From contig MCGE01000008.1 of NCBI GenBank assembly GCA_002105175.1, positions 248,001 through 312,000 on the forward strand: DNA of 64,000 nucleotides. The letters run 5' to 3'. The position numbers were made by a program, and so were the translations under genes. The DNA is from Absidia repens (taxonomy: Eukaryota; Mucoromycota; Mucoromycetes; Mucorales; Cunninghamellaceae). The notes beneath the pieces were generated by a model, which ran no database searches, was not told the DNA's origin, and was given only the letters and a program-made list of their open reading frames with translations. Shown here piece by piece: positions 46,511 through 59,166 of this stretch (position 1 is the first letter of the stretch; every line of letters starts with the position of its first letter).

Positions 46511-46743
46511 ACACCCCATGTTAAAAAAAAAAAAACAAAAAAGAACTACACCCCACATACGCGAAAAACATTAAATTTCGACCAACCAGGACGACGTCGT
46601 AAAAAGCTATCCTCAACAAAGAAACGAATTCAACAAGACAATACACAGCAATATATTCTGAACTTACTTTATTATTCAACAAACACAATTCAATATTTTA
46701 TTTTAAACGACATAATTGACGTTAACATTCGAATCCACACACA

Positions 46744-46902
46744 ATGGACGAACGAAAAATTATTCAGATCAACTCAAGACATTTACAACAACCACCGAAC
46801 GCTACAAAAAAGGAAAAAAGATATCTCCTACGAAATTCATCGAAATACATAATGGAGAATGAAACGTTATACTACTTTAACGTCAAACAACAATATCAAT
46901 GA
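46744..46902 (+). pseudogene. Integrase-region remnant, array unit B
   Basis: 52 codons from ATG 46744: MDERKII, then KKEKRYLLRNSSKYIMENE and YYFNVKQQYQ, then TGA. It aligns with the N-terminal part of the Element 1 integrase ORF (MDERKIN...KYIVENEILFYFNIEQQ) and stops exactly where the similarity ends. The HHCC finger and DDE core are deleted. The following 35 bp rejoin sequence leading in frame into the LTR start. The same joint occurs in all four units, so the deletion preceded amplification. Confidence 0.82.
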
Positions 46903-46938
46903 AGTCGATGGTGGACCATCTCTAGTTGGCCTGTGGGA

Positions 46939-47521
46939 TGTGACGGTTGAACTCAACCTTGAGAATTGTTTGAGATGAAACAAAAATGGTTTACGGAAAC
47001 AAAATGGTTTACGGGAGTAGCGGGGTTTTCGGGTGCACGATAGTCTTTGTTTCGAGCACGATGTCTTGAACTTTAAAAATTTTAGTATAAATACCTTGAA
47101 AAAAATATCAAAAAGAAAAAAGAATTATCTTTGAACATATTATCTTTGATCACTTTATATTTTTTAATAAATTCATTATAAAGGTTTTTTTTAAACCTCC
47201 CAACTTGTTGGCTACCTATTATTCCACACTTTGGAATACTTTTATTATACATTTTTGACAGCTGAGTCTGAATCTCGCTTCACTTTATTTTTTTGACTTG
47301 ATATAAGTCACTACTTATTTATTGACCTTATTATTTTCATCTTTGAAAATAATACATCCTTACTTGGACTCTCAAGTTTAGTCCTATATTATCTTTAAGC
47401 CTTTGAAGCTACAATCGGTTGAACTTAATCCTAAAAGGTTCTGGTGCTCACTCTATAAAAAAATAAAAACCTACAAAAACAATTTTCAGTTACGACCTAA
47501 CAACCAAAATTAGCCGTAACA
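46939..47521 (+). repeat. Array LTR 3
   Basis: 583 bp, near-identical to LTR 1, shared by units B and C. Confidence 0.92.
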
Positions 47522-47679
47522 TATTTGGTGCTCACTACAGGGGATATCTATCATTTTTCCAAGGAACATCAATCAATTTTCTAAGAAAACACTATCAAAA
47601 TCAAGTAAATCCTACTCTTATTTACAAGCCTTTTCTCAAACCAATCAATCAAAACTTTCAATTCAATTATAAAAACAAG

Positions 47680-48628
47680 ATGCCCGAACATACTGTGTTG
47701 GCTAATGTACCTGGTTACCAACCAAAGCTCAAATTAATGCCTTTTTCTGGATTTGAAGGAGAAGATTTCAGAAACTTTAAGCAATCATTGGAAAACTATT
47801 TTGCTTTATCAAATATTACTGATGAAAACCGCAAGCTTGTCATCTTGAAAACTCAATTGTATCATGCTGCAAGAACATTTGTGAACAAGCTAGAAAAAAA
47901 TCAGGCACAGATTTCATATTCCGAAGTCATGCAAAAATTAATGAAACAATATATCACACCCGAGCTAATTCAAACATACGAATATGCTTTCAATAATATG
48001 ACTCAAGGTCTTGAAGAACATCCAAGAACTTTCTATTCAAGATTATTTGAAGCTGCTGAACTAGCTGATATTGATGCTGAATCAATGATCCATAGTCGCT
48101 TCCGTGCTGGAGTGCATCCCATTATACAACAACATTGTATTTCCATTGGCTGCAAAAATATTGAATCATGGCTTAAAGCATCTGAAGGCTATTGGACAGC
48201 ACATCATCCTCAACAAGTAACAATGGCTGACAATCCTTTTCATCCTCGTCGTATAAATCAACCCACAAACACTATTGAAATGGATTCCTATCGATCACCC
48301 TCATCTACTCATGATCTAAATGCTATTACAACTTCCACACTCTTGATATGCAAGACATACAGAAAATATAAGAGACATCATCAAAGAAGAACTCAATAAT
48401 TTTTCTCGAAATCATATGAATATCAACAACAACCTCGATATGATAATAATGGCTATCAATCTCGACGATATGGACAACCTCGAAATAATCAAAGATCCTA
48501 TTATCCCAACAAACATGATCAACGTCAATACTACAATCAAAATCCCAATAACAACAGATCATACAATCAATATTCACCCCTCAAAAACCATCAACAGTCA
48601 AAAAACTAGGACGGGCAACTGTAGCTGA
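47680..48628 (+). pseudogene. gag: Gag, array unit C
   Basis: Intact for 239 codons (47680-48399, to the missing base near 48340). Two further single-base losses follow near 48365 and 48412. Confidence 0.84.
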
Positions 48629-48635
48629 TGGTCAG

Positions 48636-51556
48636 TTGACAATCCCGCCTCCACAAACCCATAGCAATCAACAACCCAACAACAATATAAAATCCCAACA
48701 TCCACAACAATCACACAATTTAAATACTATGAATATTGAAGACCCTTTATTTTATCAAAAAGATGATATTGATCTATATGCTAATCCTACTACTACAAGA
48801 TTAGATAAACCACCCCAAGTCCTTCATCAAGATCCACCCAAAATAATCAGTAAAAGAAGACGTACAAATGGATCCACAATATCTACACCTATTCAACATG
48901 TACCAAATGCTACACCAATGGATGAAGATGCTGAAATAAAAATCAAACCGACAAGAAGAAGATCAACACCCATTCCACCCGAGATCAAGTATAATATTAC
49001 TGAAGATTTGTTGAATCGAAAAGCAGATATCGAAGTAGGAGATTTGATCCAAGCTTCACCCTTCTTGAAAAAACAATTACGTGATGCATGTCGACCCAAG
49101 AGAAGAAAGCAACCCATATCACTAAATTCCATAGAACAAGGTGAAATCGTAACGACAGCTGCGTATGCCAATGTATATGTTGGAGACAAAGAAGTCAAAG
49201 CGCTAATTGATTGTGGTGCTGCAAAGTCATGTATGTCGAGAACATTGATGAAAACGTTGGAAATGGAAATCGATTCGCCATCCACAAGTGTATTTACCCT
49301 TGGAAATGGAGCAAAACAGCCTACCCTAGGAATAGTACTCGACGTCCCTATCAGAATTGGAAATGGTATCAGTATTCCTGTCAATATGGAAGTATTACCA
49401 CAATGTCCTTCTCACCTAATTTTAGGAATCGATTGGCTAAATCATTCACAAGCCATAATCAACATCAAATTGGGAACCTTGACAGTCACCTATAAACAAA
49501 GAAGAATGGTTACTCCTATTACTTTCATCAAAACATCTTCAAAACCCTACCTTGAAGTCATCACAGATCATTTATAGGAAGACCCACCGCCGACAGATCA
49601 ACCAACCACAGTCAAACAACAAATTCAGGAGGATCAGTACAATGAAGAAGACGAAGAAGAAGACGAAGCAACAGATGACGAAACAGAAGAAGAAGAATGG
49701 GAGCATGACGAAAAAGACGAATCAGAAGACGATGATCAAGAGTTATGTCAATTAACATCAACCAAGCAACCAGAATGCACCCTACAAATAAGTCACGAAG
49801 AAGATTCACAAATAACGATTAGTACAAATGAAAATGGACTCACCCTTCCACCATATACAATATGCTCTATTGACGCATCTACACCTAATGATAACGCTAT
49901 CCCAGAAATCACCTATATTCAACCCAACACTACGTATGAAGACTACTTACGAGAAGATCAATTCATTGACATCAACATCACAGAAAACGATAAAGTGTAT
50001 CCAGCAAATACGATTATAGCCCAACAGATGAATAAAATAAATTTGGAAAGCGACGACGAACAAACAATAGGATACGAATTAGCACAAGTAGACATTGACG
50101 GTAGTACCTACGAACAACCACAAATAACGTTAGATCCAGATAAGAAAGCTAAACTACAGATAGGGATGTACCGCCCGACATATATGAATCCTTCATACAA
50201 TTACTTACTGAATTCCAAGATGTATTCGATTGGGATAATGACAAAATGGGAAGAACCACATTATTGGAGCATGAGATTATTCTGAAAGACAACATTCCAC
50301 CTATCAGACATAGACCGTATCGTATGGCACCCGTGGAAAGAATACTTGAAGCTTGAATTGGAGAGACTATGTAAGCTTGGCATCATCAAACCAGCAAGTA
50401 CACCCTTCACTGCACCTATCATATTAGTCAAAAAGAAGAATGGTGACTATCGTATGGTTGTAGACTATCGCAAACTAAACGCCCAAACTAAAGTAGACGC
50501 TTACCCATTGCCAAAAATCGATGACTTGATTGATGAACTAGGAAGTTCCCGTATATTTTCAGCTATGGACCTACGTTCAGGATTCCACCAAGTACCACTA
50601 AAACCAGAAAGCAAAGAACTAACAGGCTTCATCACCAAGTTCGGTACCTATCAATATGAAATGTTACCCATGGGATTAGTAAACAGTCCTGCTACGTTTC
50701 AACGATTGATCGATATATGTTTTGGTACACTTATCAACAAGTGTCTAGTCGCTTACATTGATGACTTGAATATCCATTCCAAAACTTATCAGCAACACCT
50801 TGCGGATCTAGACAAACATTCATTTGTGCACGACACGGCGGACTTATGTTCAACATCGACAAGTGCGTATTTTTCAAAGACGAATTAAAATTTTTGGGCT
50901 ACATAATAACAAAAGACGGAATAAAGACGGACGAAGAAAAGATACAAAAAATTAAAAATTTCCCACCACCTACAACAATTAAACAAATTCGGAGTTTCAT
51001 TGGACTAGCTTCCTACTACAGAAGATTCATACAAAACTTTGCTGCTATTGCAAGACCTTTACATGAACAAACTAAGACCACCAAGAAGACCACTGGGATC
51101 AAAAATCAACAGACGCCTTTAACACCTTAAAACAAAAATTGACCCATGCACCTGTACTTAAAAGAGCAGATTTCACAAGACCTTTCCTTATTGTATGTGA
51201 CGCCTCTCAAATCGGATTGGGTACCATACTTTCTCAGCTTGACGATGATGGAAAAGAACACCCGATAATATATGCAAGTCGTGGTTTGAAAAATAGTGAA
51301 AAGAATTATGGCGCTACTAAATTAGAATGCCTAGCCCTAGTATGGAGCCTACAAATCTTTCGACCATATCTACTTGGAAAAAAAATTCACAGTCATATCA
51401 GATCACTCACCTTTACGATGGCTAGTACAATCTTCAAAAATATCTGGCATTGTAGCACGATGGATACAATACTTAGCAGAATACGAATTTGAAATCAAAT
51501 ACCGAAGCGGACGAAAACAAGAATCAGCAGACTTTCTATCACGACTGGGATATTAA
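48636..51556 (+). pseudogene. pol: Pol (PR-RT-RNase H), array unit C
   Basis: 48636-49577 is an open 313-codon frame covering the Pol N-terminus and protease. RT and RNase H are in pieces (50346-50888, 50846-51130, 51139-51492, 51374-51556) separated by single-base indels. Some substitutions separate C and D from A and B in the acidic linker. Confidence 0.84.
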
Positions 51557-51990
51557 ACACCCATGTTAAAAAAAAAAAAAACAAAAAAGAACTACACCCC
51601 ACATACGCGAAAAACATTAAATTTCGACCAACCAGGACGACGTCGTAAAAAGCTATCCTCAACAAAGAAACGAATTCAACAAGACAATATACAGCAACAT
51701 ACTCTGAACTTATTTTAATATTCAACAAACACAATTCAATACTTTATTTTAAACGACATAATTGACGTTAACATTCGAACTCACACACAATGGACGAACG
51801 AAAAATTACTCAGATCAAGTTTTACCTAAGACATTTACAACAATCAGCGAATGCTACAAAAAAGGAAAAAAGATATCTTTTACGAAATTCATCGAAATAC
51901 ATAATGGAGAATGAAACGTTATACTACTTTAACGTCAAACAACAATATCAATGAAGTCGATGGTGGACCATCTCTAGTTGGCCTGTGGGA

Positions 51991-52543
51991 TGTGACGGTT
52001 GAACCCAACCTTGAAAATCGTTTGGGATGAAACAAAACGCCTGACGGTCGGAGTGGAGGTGTGCGTGCCGCACGCTCAGTTTTGGTTTCGTGCGTGAAGC
52101 ATGAAACATTAAAAATTTAGTATAAATACCTTAAAAATTTCAAAAGAAAAAATAATTATTATATTATTTTAATCACTTTATATTTTTTAATAAATTCATT
52201 ACAAAGGTTTTTTTAAACCTCCCAACTTGTTGGCTTCCTTTTATTCCACACTTTGGAATACTTTTATTATACATTTTTGACAGCTGAGTCTGAATCTCGC
52301 TTCACTTTATTTTTTTGACTTGATTAAGTCACTACTTATTTTATTGACCTCATTATTTTCATCTTTGAAAATAATACATCCTCACTTGGACTCTCAAGTT
52401 TAGTCCTTTATTATCTTTAAGCCTTTGAAGCTACAATCGGTTGAACTTAATCCTAAAAAGTTCTGGTGCTCACTCTATAAAAAATAAAAACCTACAAAAA
52501 CAATTTTCAGTTACGACCTAACAACCAAAATTAGCCGTAAACA
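51991..52543 (+). repeat. Array LTR 4, with a different U3
   Basis: The first ~150 bp differ strongly from LTRs 1, 2, 3 and 5 (for example GCGTGCCGCACGCTCAG in place of the GTTTACGG repeats), while the rest is shared. It sits between internal regions that are near-identical to the other units. Confidence 0.88.
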
Positions 52544-52703
52544 TATTTGGTGCTCACTACAGGGGATATCTATCATTTTTCCAAGGAACATCAATCAATT
52601 TTCTAAGAAAACACTATCAAAATCAAGTAAATCCTACTCTTATTTACAAGCCTTTTCTCAAACCAATCAATCAAAACTTTCAATTCAATTATAAAAAACA
52701 AGA

Positions 52704-53640
52704 TGCCCGAACATACTGTGTTGGCTAATGTACCTGGTTACCACACCAAAGCTCAAATTAATGCCTTTTTCTGGATTTGAAGGAGAAGATTTCAGAAACT
52801 TTAAGCAATCATTGGAAAACTATTTGCTTTATCAAATATTACTGATGAAAACCGCAAGCTTGTCATCTTGAAAACTCAATTGTATCATGCTGCAAGAACA
52901 TTTGTGAACAAGCTAGAAAAAAATCAGGCACAGATTTCATATTCCGAAGTCATGCAAAAATTAATGAAACAATATATCACACCCGAGCTAATTCAAACAT
53001 ACGAATATGCTTTCAATAATATGACTCAAGGTCTTGAAGAACATCCAAGAACTTTCTATTCAAGATTATTTGAAGCTGCTGAACTAGCTGATTGATGCTG
53101 AATCAATGATCCATAGTCGCTTCGTGCTGGAGTGCATCCCATTATACAACAACATTGTATTTCCATTGGCCAAAAATTGAATCATGGCTTAAAGCATCTG
53201 AAGGCTATTGGACAGCACATCATCCTCAACAAGTAACAATGGCTGACAATCCTTTTCATCCTCGTCGTATAAATCAACCCACAAACACTATTGAAATGGA
53301 TTCCTATCGATCACCCTCATCTACTCATGATCTAAATGCTATTACAACTTCCACACCTCTTGATATGCAAGACATACAGAAAAATATAAGAGACATCATC
53401 AAAGAAGAACTCAATAATTTTTCTCGAAATCAATATGAATATCAACAACAACCCGATATGATAATAATGGCTATCAATCTCGACGATATGGACAACCCGA
53501 AATAATCAAAGATCCTATTATCCCAACAAACATGATCAACGTCAATACTACAATCAAAATCCCAATAACAACAGATCATACAATCAATATTCACCCCCTC
53601 AAAACCATCAACAGTCAAAAAACTAGGACGGGCAACTGTA
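52704..53640 (+). pseudogene. gag: Gag, array unit D, many indels
   Basis: At least six single- or few-base changes break the frame (near 52743, 52826, 53092, 53123, 53170, 53453). Sequence otherwise matches unit A. Confidence 0.82.
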
Positions 53641-53652
53641 GCTGATGGTCAG

Positions 53653-56570
53653 TTGACAATCCCGCCTCCACAAAACCATAGCAATCACCAACCCAACAAC
53701 AATATAAAATCCCAACATCCACAACAATCACACAATCTAAATACTATGAATATTGAAGACCCTTTATTTTATCAAAAAGATGATATTGATCTATATGCTA
53801 ATCCTACTACTACAAGATTAGATAAACCACCCAAGTCCTTCATCAAGATCCACCCAAAATAATCAGTAAAAGAAGACGTACAAATGGATCCACAATATCT
53901 ACACCTATTCAACATGTACCAAATGCTACACCAATGGATGAAGATGCTGAAATAAAAATCAAACCGACAAGAAGAAGATCAACACCCATTCCACCCGAAA
54001 TCAAGTATAATATTACTGAAGATTTGTTGAATCGAAAAGCAGATATCGAAGTAGGAGATTTGATCCAAGCTTCACCCTTCTTGAAAAACAATTACGTGAT
54101 GCATGTCGACCCAAGAGAAGAAAGCAACCCATATCACTAAATTCCATAGAACAAGGTGAAATCGTAACGACAGCTGCGTATGCCAATGTATATGTTGGAG
54201 ACAAAGAAGTCAAAGCGCTAATTGATTGTGGTGCTGCAAAGTCATGTATGTCGAGAACATTGATGAAAACGTTGGAAATGGAAATCGATTCGCCATCCAC
54301 AAGTGTATTTACCCTTGGAAATGGAGCAAAACAGCCTACCCTAGGAATAGTACTCGACGTCCCTATCAGAATTGGAAATGGTATCAGTATTCCTGTCAAT
54401 ATGGAAGTATTACCACAATGTCCTTCTCACCTAATTTTAGGAATCGATTGGCTAAATCATTCACAAGCCATAATCAACATCAAATTGGGAACCTTGACAG
54501 TCACCTATAAACAAAGAAGAATGGTTACTCCTATTACTTTCATCAAAACATCTTCAAAACGCCTACCTTGAAGTCATCACAGATCATTTATAGGAAGACC
54601 CACCGCCGACAGATCAACCAACCACAGTCAAACAACAAATTCAGGAGGATCAGTACAATGAAGAAGACGAAGAAGAAGACGAAGCAACAGATGACGAAAC
54701 AGAAGAAGAAGAATGGGAGCATGACGAAAAAGACGAATCAGAAGACGATGATCAAGAGTTATGTCAATTAACATCAACCAAGCAACCAGAATGCACCCTA
54801 CAAATAAGTCACGAAGAAGATTCACAAATAACGATTAGTACAAATGAAAATGGACTCACCCTTCCACCATATACAATATGCTCTATTGACGCATCTACAC
54901 CTAATGATAACGCTATCCCAGAAATCACCTATATTCAACCCAACACTACGTATGAAGACTACTTACGAGAAGATCAATTCATTGACATCAACATCACAGA
55001 AAACGATAAAGTGTATCCAGCAAATACGATTATAGCCCAACAGATGAATAAAATAAATTTGGAAAGCGACGACGAACAAACAATAGGATACGAATTAGCA
55101 CAAGTAGACATTGACGGTAGTACCTACGAACAACCACAAATAACGTTAGATCCAGATAAGAAAGCTAAACTACAGATAGGGAGATACCGCCCGACATATA
55201 TGAATCCTTCATACAATTACTTACTGAATTCCAAGATGTATTCGATTGGGATAATGACAAAATGGGAAGAACCACATTATTGGAGCATGAGATTATTCTG
55301 AAAGACAACATTCCACCTATCAGACATAGACCGTATCGTATGGCACCCGTGGACAAGAATACTTGAAGCTTGAATTGGAGAGACTATGTAAGCTTGGCAT
55401 CATCAAACCAGCAAGTACACCCTTCACTGCACCTATCATATTAGTCAAAAAGAAGAATGGTGACTATCGTATGGTTGTAGACTATCGCAAACTAAACGCC
55501 CAAACTAAAGTAGACGCTTACCCATTGCAAAAATCGATGACTTGATTGATGAACTAGGAAGTTCCCGTATATTTTCAGCTATGGACCTACGTTCAGGATT
55601 CCACCAAGTACCACTAAAACCAGAAAGCAAAGAACTAACAGGCTTCATTACCAAGTTCGGTACCTATCATATGAAATGTTACCCATGGGATTAGTAAACA
55701 GTCCTGCTACGTTTCAACGATTGATCGATATATTTTTGGTACACTTATTAACAAGTGTCTAGTCGCTTACATTGATGACTTGAATATCCATTCCAAAACT
55801 TATCAGCAACACCTCGCGGATCTAAGACAAACATTCATTTGTGCACGACACGGCGGACTTATGTTCAACATCGACAAGTGTGTATTTTTCAAAGACGAAT
55901 TAAAATTTTTGGGCTACATAATAACAAAAGACGGAATAAAGACGGACGAAGAAAAGATACAAAAAATTAAAAATTTCCCACCACCTACAACAATTAAACA
56001 AATTCGGAGTTTCATTGGACTAGCTTCCTACTACAGAAGATTCATACAAAACTTTGCTGCCATTGCAAGACCTTTACATGAACAAACTAAGACCACCAAG
56101 AAGACCATCTGGGATCAAAAATCAACAGACGCCTTTAACACCTTAAAACAAAAATTGACCCATGCACCCGTACTTAAAAGAGCAGATTTCACAAGACCTT
56201 TCCTTATTGTATGTGACGCCTCTCAAATCGGATTGGGTACCATACTTTCTCAGCTTGACGATGATGGAAAAGAACACCCGATAATATATGCAAGTCGTGG
56301 TTTGAAAAATAGTGAAAAGAATTATGGCGCTACTAAATTAGAATGCCTAGCCCTAGTATTGCGCCTACAAATCTTTCGACCATATCTACTTGGAAAAAAT
56401 TCACAGTCATATCAGATCACTCACCTTTACGATGGCTAGTACAATCTTCAAAAATATCTGGCATTGTAGCACGATGGATACAATACTTAGCAGAATACGA
56501 ATTTGAAATCAAATACCGAAGCGGACGAAAACAAGAATCAGCAGACTTTCTATCACGACTGGGATATTAA
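53653..56570 (+). pseudogene. pol: Pol (PR-RT-RNase H), array unit D
   Basis: Pieces of protease (53934-54140, 54248-54571) and RT (55363-55545). One long intact stretch, 55780-56439, covers late RT and RNase H. The YIDD region reads through to NIHSKTYQQH. Frames are broken by indels. Confidence 0.82.
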
Positions 56571-56999
56571 ACACCCCATGTTAAAAAAAAAAAAAACAAA
56601 AAAGAACTACACCCCACATACGCGAAAAACATTAAATTTCGACCAACCAGGACGACGTCGTAAAAAGCTATCCTCAACAAAGAAACGAATTCAACAAGAC
56701 AATACACAGCAATATATTCTGAACTTACTTTATTATTCAACAAACACAATTCAATATTTTATTTTAAACGACATAATTGACGTTAACATTCGAATCCACA
56801 CACAATGGACGAACGAAAAATTATTCAGATCAACTCAAGACATTTACAACAACCACCGAACGCTACAAAAAAGGAAAAAAGATATCTCCTACGAAATTCA
56901 TCGAAATACATAATGGAGAATGAAACGTTATACTACTTTAACGTCAAACAACAATATCAATGAAGTCGATGGTGGACCATCTCTAGTTGGCCTGTGGGA

Positions 57000-57584
57000 T
57001 GTGACGGTTGAACTCAACCTTGAGAATTGTTTGAGATGAAACAAAAATGGTTTACGGAAACAAAATGGTTTACGGGAGTAGCGGGGTTTTCGGGTGCACG
57101 ATAGTCTTTGTTTCGAGCACGATGTCTTGAACTTTAAAAATTTTAGTATAAATACCTTGAAAAAAAATATCAAAAAGAAAAAAGAATTATCTTTGAACAT
57201 ATTATCTTTGATCACTTTATATTTTTTAATAAATTCATTATAAAGGTTTTTTTTAAACCTCCCAACTTGTTGGCTACCTATTATTCCACACTTTGGAATA
57301 CTTTTATTATACATTTTTGACAGCTGAGTCTGAATCTCGCTTCACTTTATTTTTTTGACTTGATATAAGTCACTACTTATTTTATTGACCTTATTATTTT
57401 CATCTTTGAAAATAATACATCCTTACTTGGACTCTCAAGTTTAGTCCTATATTATCTTTAAGCCTTTGAAGCTACAATCGGTTGAACTTAATCCTAAAAG
57501 GTTCTGGTGCTCACTCTATAAAAAAATAAAAACCTACAAAAACAATTTTCAGTTACGACCTAACAACCAAAATTAGCCGTAACA
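57000..57584 (+). repeat. Array LTR 5
   Basis: 585 bp, near-identical to LTRs 1-3, closing the array. Followed by CTAT and the resumed host LTR. Confidence 0.92.
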
Positions 57585-57661
57585 CTATTCAACCCAGAAA
57601 AACACAAAAACCTACAAAAACACAATCCAGTTGGACTAAAATCACAAATTTAGCCGCAACA
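57585..57661 (+). repeat. Right part of the interrupted solo LTR
   Basis: CTATTCAACCCAG to TTAGCCGCAACA continues the LTR that began at 35602. Removing 36260-57588 restores the block CATCCTATTCAACCC seen, reversed, in other LTRs. Confidence 0.85.
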
Positions 57662-57737
57662 CAACTCAAAAATACCCGTAACAAAACAATAAAAACACTA
57701 ATCTGTTACAGGTACATAACCAAGTACAACCGCAACA
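57662..57737 (+). repeat. LTR terminal fragments next to tRNA-Arg
   Basis: Two further LTR 3' ends: ...ATACCCGTAACA (about 57683) and ...GTACAACCGCAACA (57737). The last ends 54 bp from the tRNA-Arg 3' end. Confidence 0.65.
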
Positions 57738-57791
57738 GTCAAACGACAAAAATAAACCCCCGACAAAGACCTAAATGGTGCAAAAGAAGTG

Positions 57792-57865
57792 TACCCGAGC
57801 AGAGGCTCGAACTCTGAATCCTCGGATTAGAAGTCCGAAGCGATATCCAATTTCGCCACACGGGC
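57792..57865 (-). tRNA. tRNA-Arg (TCT)
   Basis: 74 nt, no intron. On the minus strand, acceptor GCCCGTG pairs with CTCGGGT (one G-T pair, one T-T mismatch), discriminator A. Anticodon loop CTTCTAA (anticodon TCT), anticodon stem CGGA/TCCG, T-arm CAGAG/CTCTG with loop TTCGAGC. A T4 run follows on its 3' side (57785-57782). The acceptor mismatch makes it slightly weaker than the other two. Confidence 0.88.
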
Positions 57866-58560
57866 AGACATTGTGCGACATATTGAAGATATATAATAAA
57901 CCACAAACAAAAGTGCAGCGGAAAAAAATGATTAAATTGATTAAAAATTGATTGATTCAGGGCTTAAAAATGGTCTATATTTTTCTCATAATAGACAATG
58001 CCATTAGACGATAGATGAGTATTTACAGGTCTATGATGATCACTTATTGGATGATACAAGGCTACACTTCTTGACATCAATGCTATGGCTTCTATATATT
58101 CATATAATTGGGTCAACAAATAGGGTTTTTTTTATTCAAACGTAATAATAATGATAATAATACTATCAATACTACATACAAATAATAATAATAATAATAA
58201 TAATAAAATATAACGAATACCAACTATACTACAAAGTGAAGAAGAGATACTACTGTTGTATACCAACACATTCACCTATCATTCCATCTATCATATATCT
58301 TTTCATATATATATATATATTCATATTTATCCATACACTTATTTAATTCATGCATATGCGATCATTCCATAATACGTAATTCAGACCCCGAATCACCCAC
58401 TACATAAATTCCTATTATATTCATCACCCCTATTTTTACATATCCACATACCATCACATCAGTATAAATAAGACAATACATTTGAATAGAAATAAAGAAT
58501 CGTCCAAAAGTTTCACAGTACTTTATAACAAGTCCTATTCCATTCAATAATATAACAACT

Positions 58561-58590
58561 ACATACTACATACTACATACTACATACTAC
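58561..58590 (+). repeat. (ACATACT)n heptamer repeat
   Basis: Four perfect head-to-tail copies of ACATACT plus two bases. Confidence 0.9.
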
Positions 58591-58924
58591 TAAATAGCTT
58601 CTGACGGAGCTTCCCCCAACAGAAGTAACCCATTATCACCTCGTACGCAGCAATGTCATTCAATATGAAGCAGAGGAAATTGTGCTATAAGAGAATAGTA
58701 TGAGTGTACTGTTTTGTAGAAGGCAATGTTTTGTTTGTGCAATTATCTTACCTCTTAGAAAATATTTGTAAATGTTGTATGAAGGGAGCCGAGTCATATC
58801 TAAAAAAAAGGTCTATGAGAAGAAAGGACATGAAAAACTTAGTTTGTGTGAAAAAGCGACACGTAATGATGTTTCACCACCCAGTTTTCTTACCTTCTAG
58901 CTATTCGTCACAAAAGATGACCAA

Positions 58925-59166
58925 AGCAATGTGCAGCTCTAAAGGATAAAAAGACAAGCGATAATTGAGAGTGCCTTCTTTTTTGGGGAATTCGTCTTTC
59001 AGATGCTTACCGGGATGTAAACAGAAATGAAGAAAGAAAGACAAGAGCAATGTACAGCTCTAAAGGATAAAAAGACAGTAGTGATAAGTGAGAATGCCTT
59101 TTTTTTTGGGGGGGGGCGGCGTTCTACATTCAGATGCTTACCGGGATGTGAACAGAGATGAAGAAA
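58925..59166 (+). repeat. 120-bp tandem duplication
   Basis: Two copies (58925-59044 and 59045-59166) sharing CAGCTCTAAAGGATAAAAAG, then CAGATGCTTACCGGGATGT and ACAGA(A/G)ATGAAGAAA. They differ by substitutions and by T- and G-run length. Confidence 0.85.

Larger units (their letters stand above)
36875..57584 (+). mobile_element. Tandem array of an integrase-less Ty3/Gypsy element (4 units, 5 LTRs)
   Basis: LTR-internal is repeated four times with a closing LTR. Gag start codons at 37615, 42629, 47680 and 52704 give periods of 5014, 5051 and 5024 bp. Each internal region (about 4.44-4.47 kb) carries PBS, gag and PR-RT-RNase H; then only the first 52 codons of the integrase region remain before the LTR. 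The core finger and DDE domain present in Element 1 are absent in all four. The whole array is flanked by CTAT (36871-36874; 57585-57588), the 4-bp target-duplication size of this group, so one insertion event was followed by expansion in place. Many differences between units are single-base indels. Confidence 0.9.

Noticed and set aside
36875..57584. CRISPR-like or satellite array
   Set aside because: The repeat unit is about 5 kb and codes for Gag and Pol, so it is a retrotransposon array.
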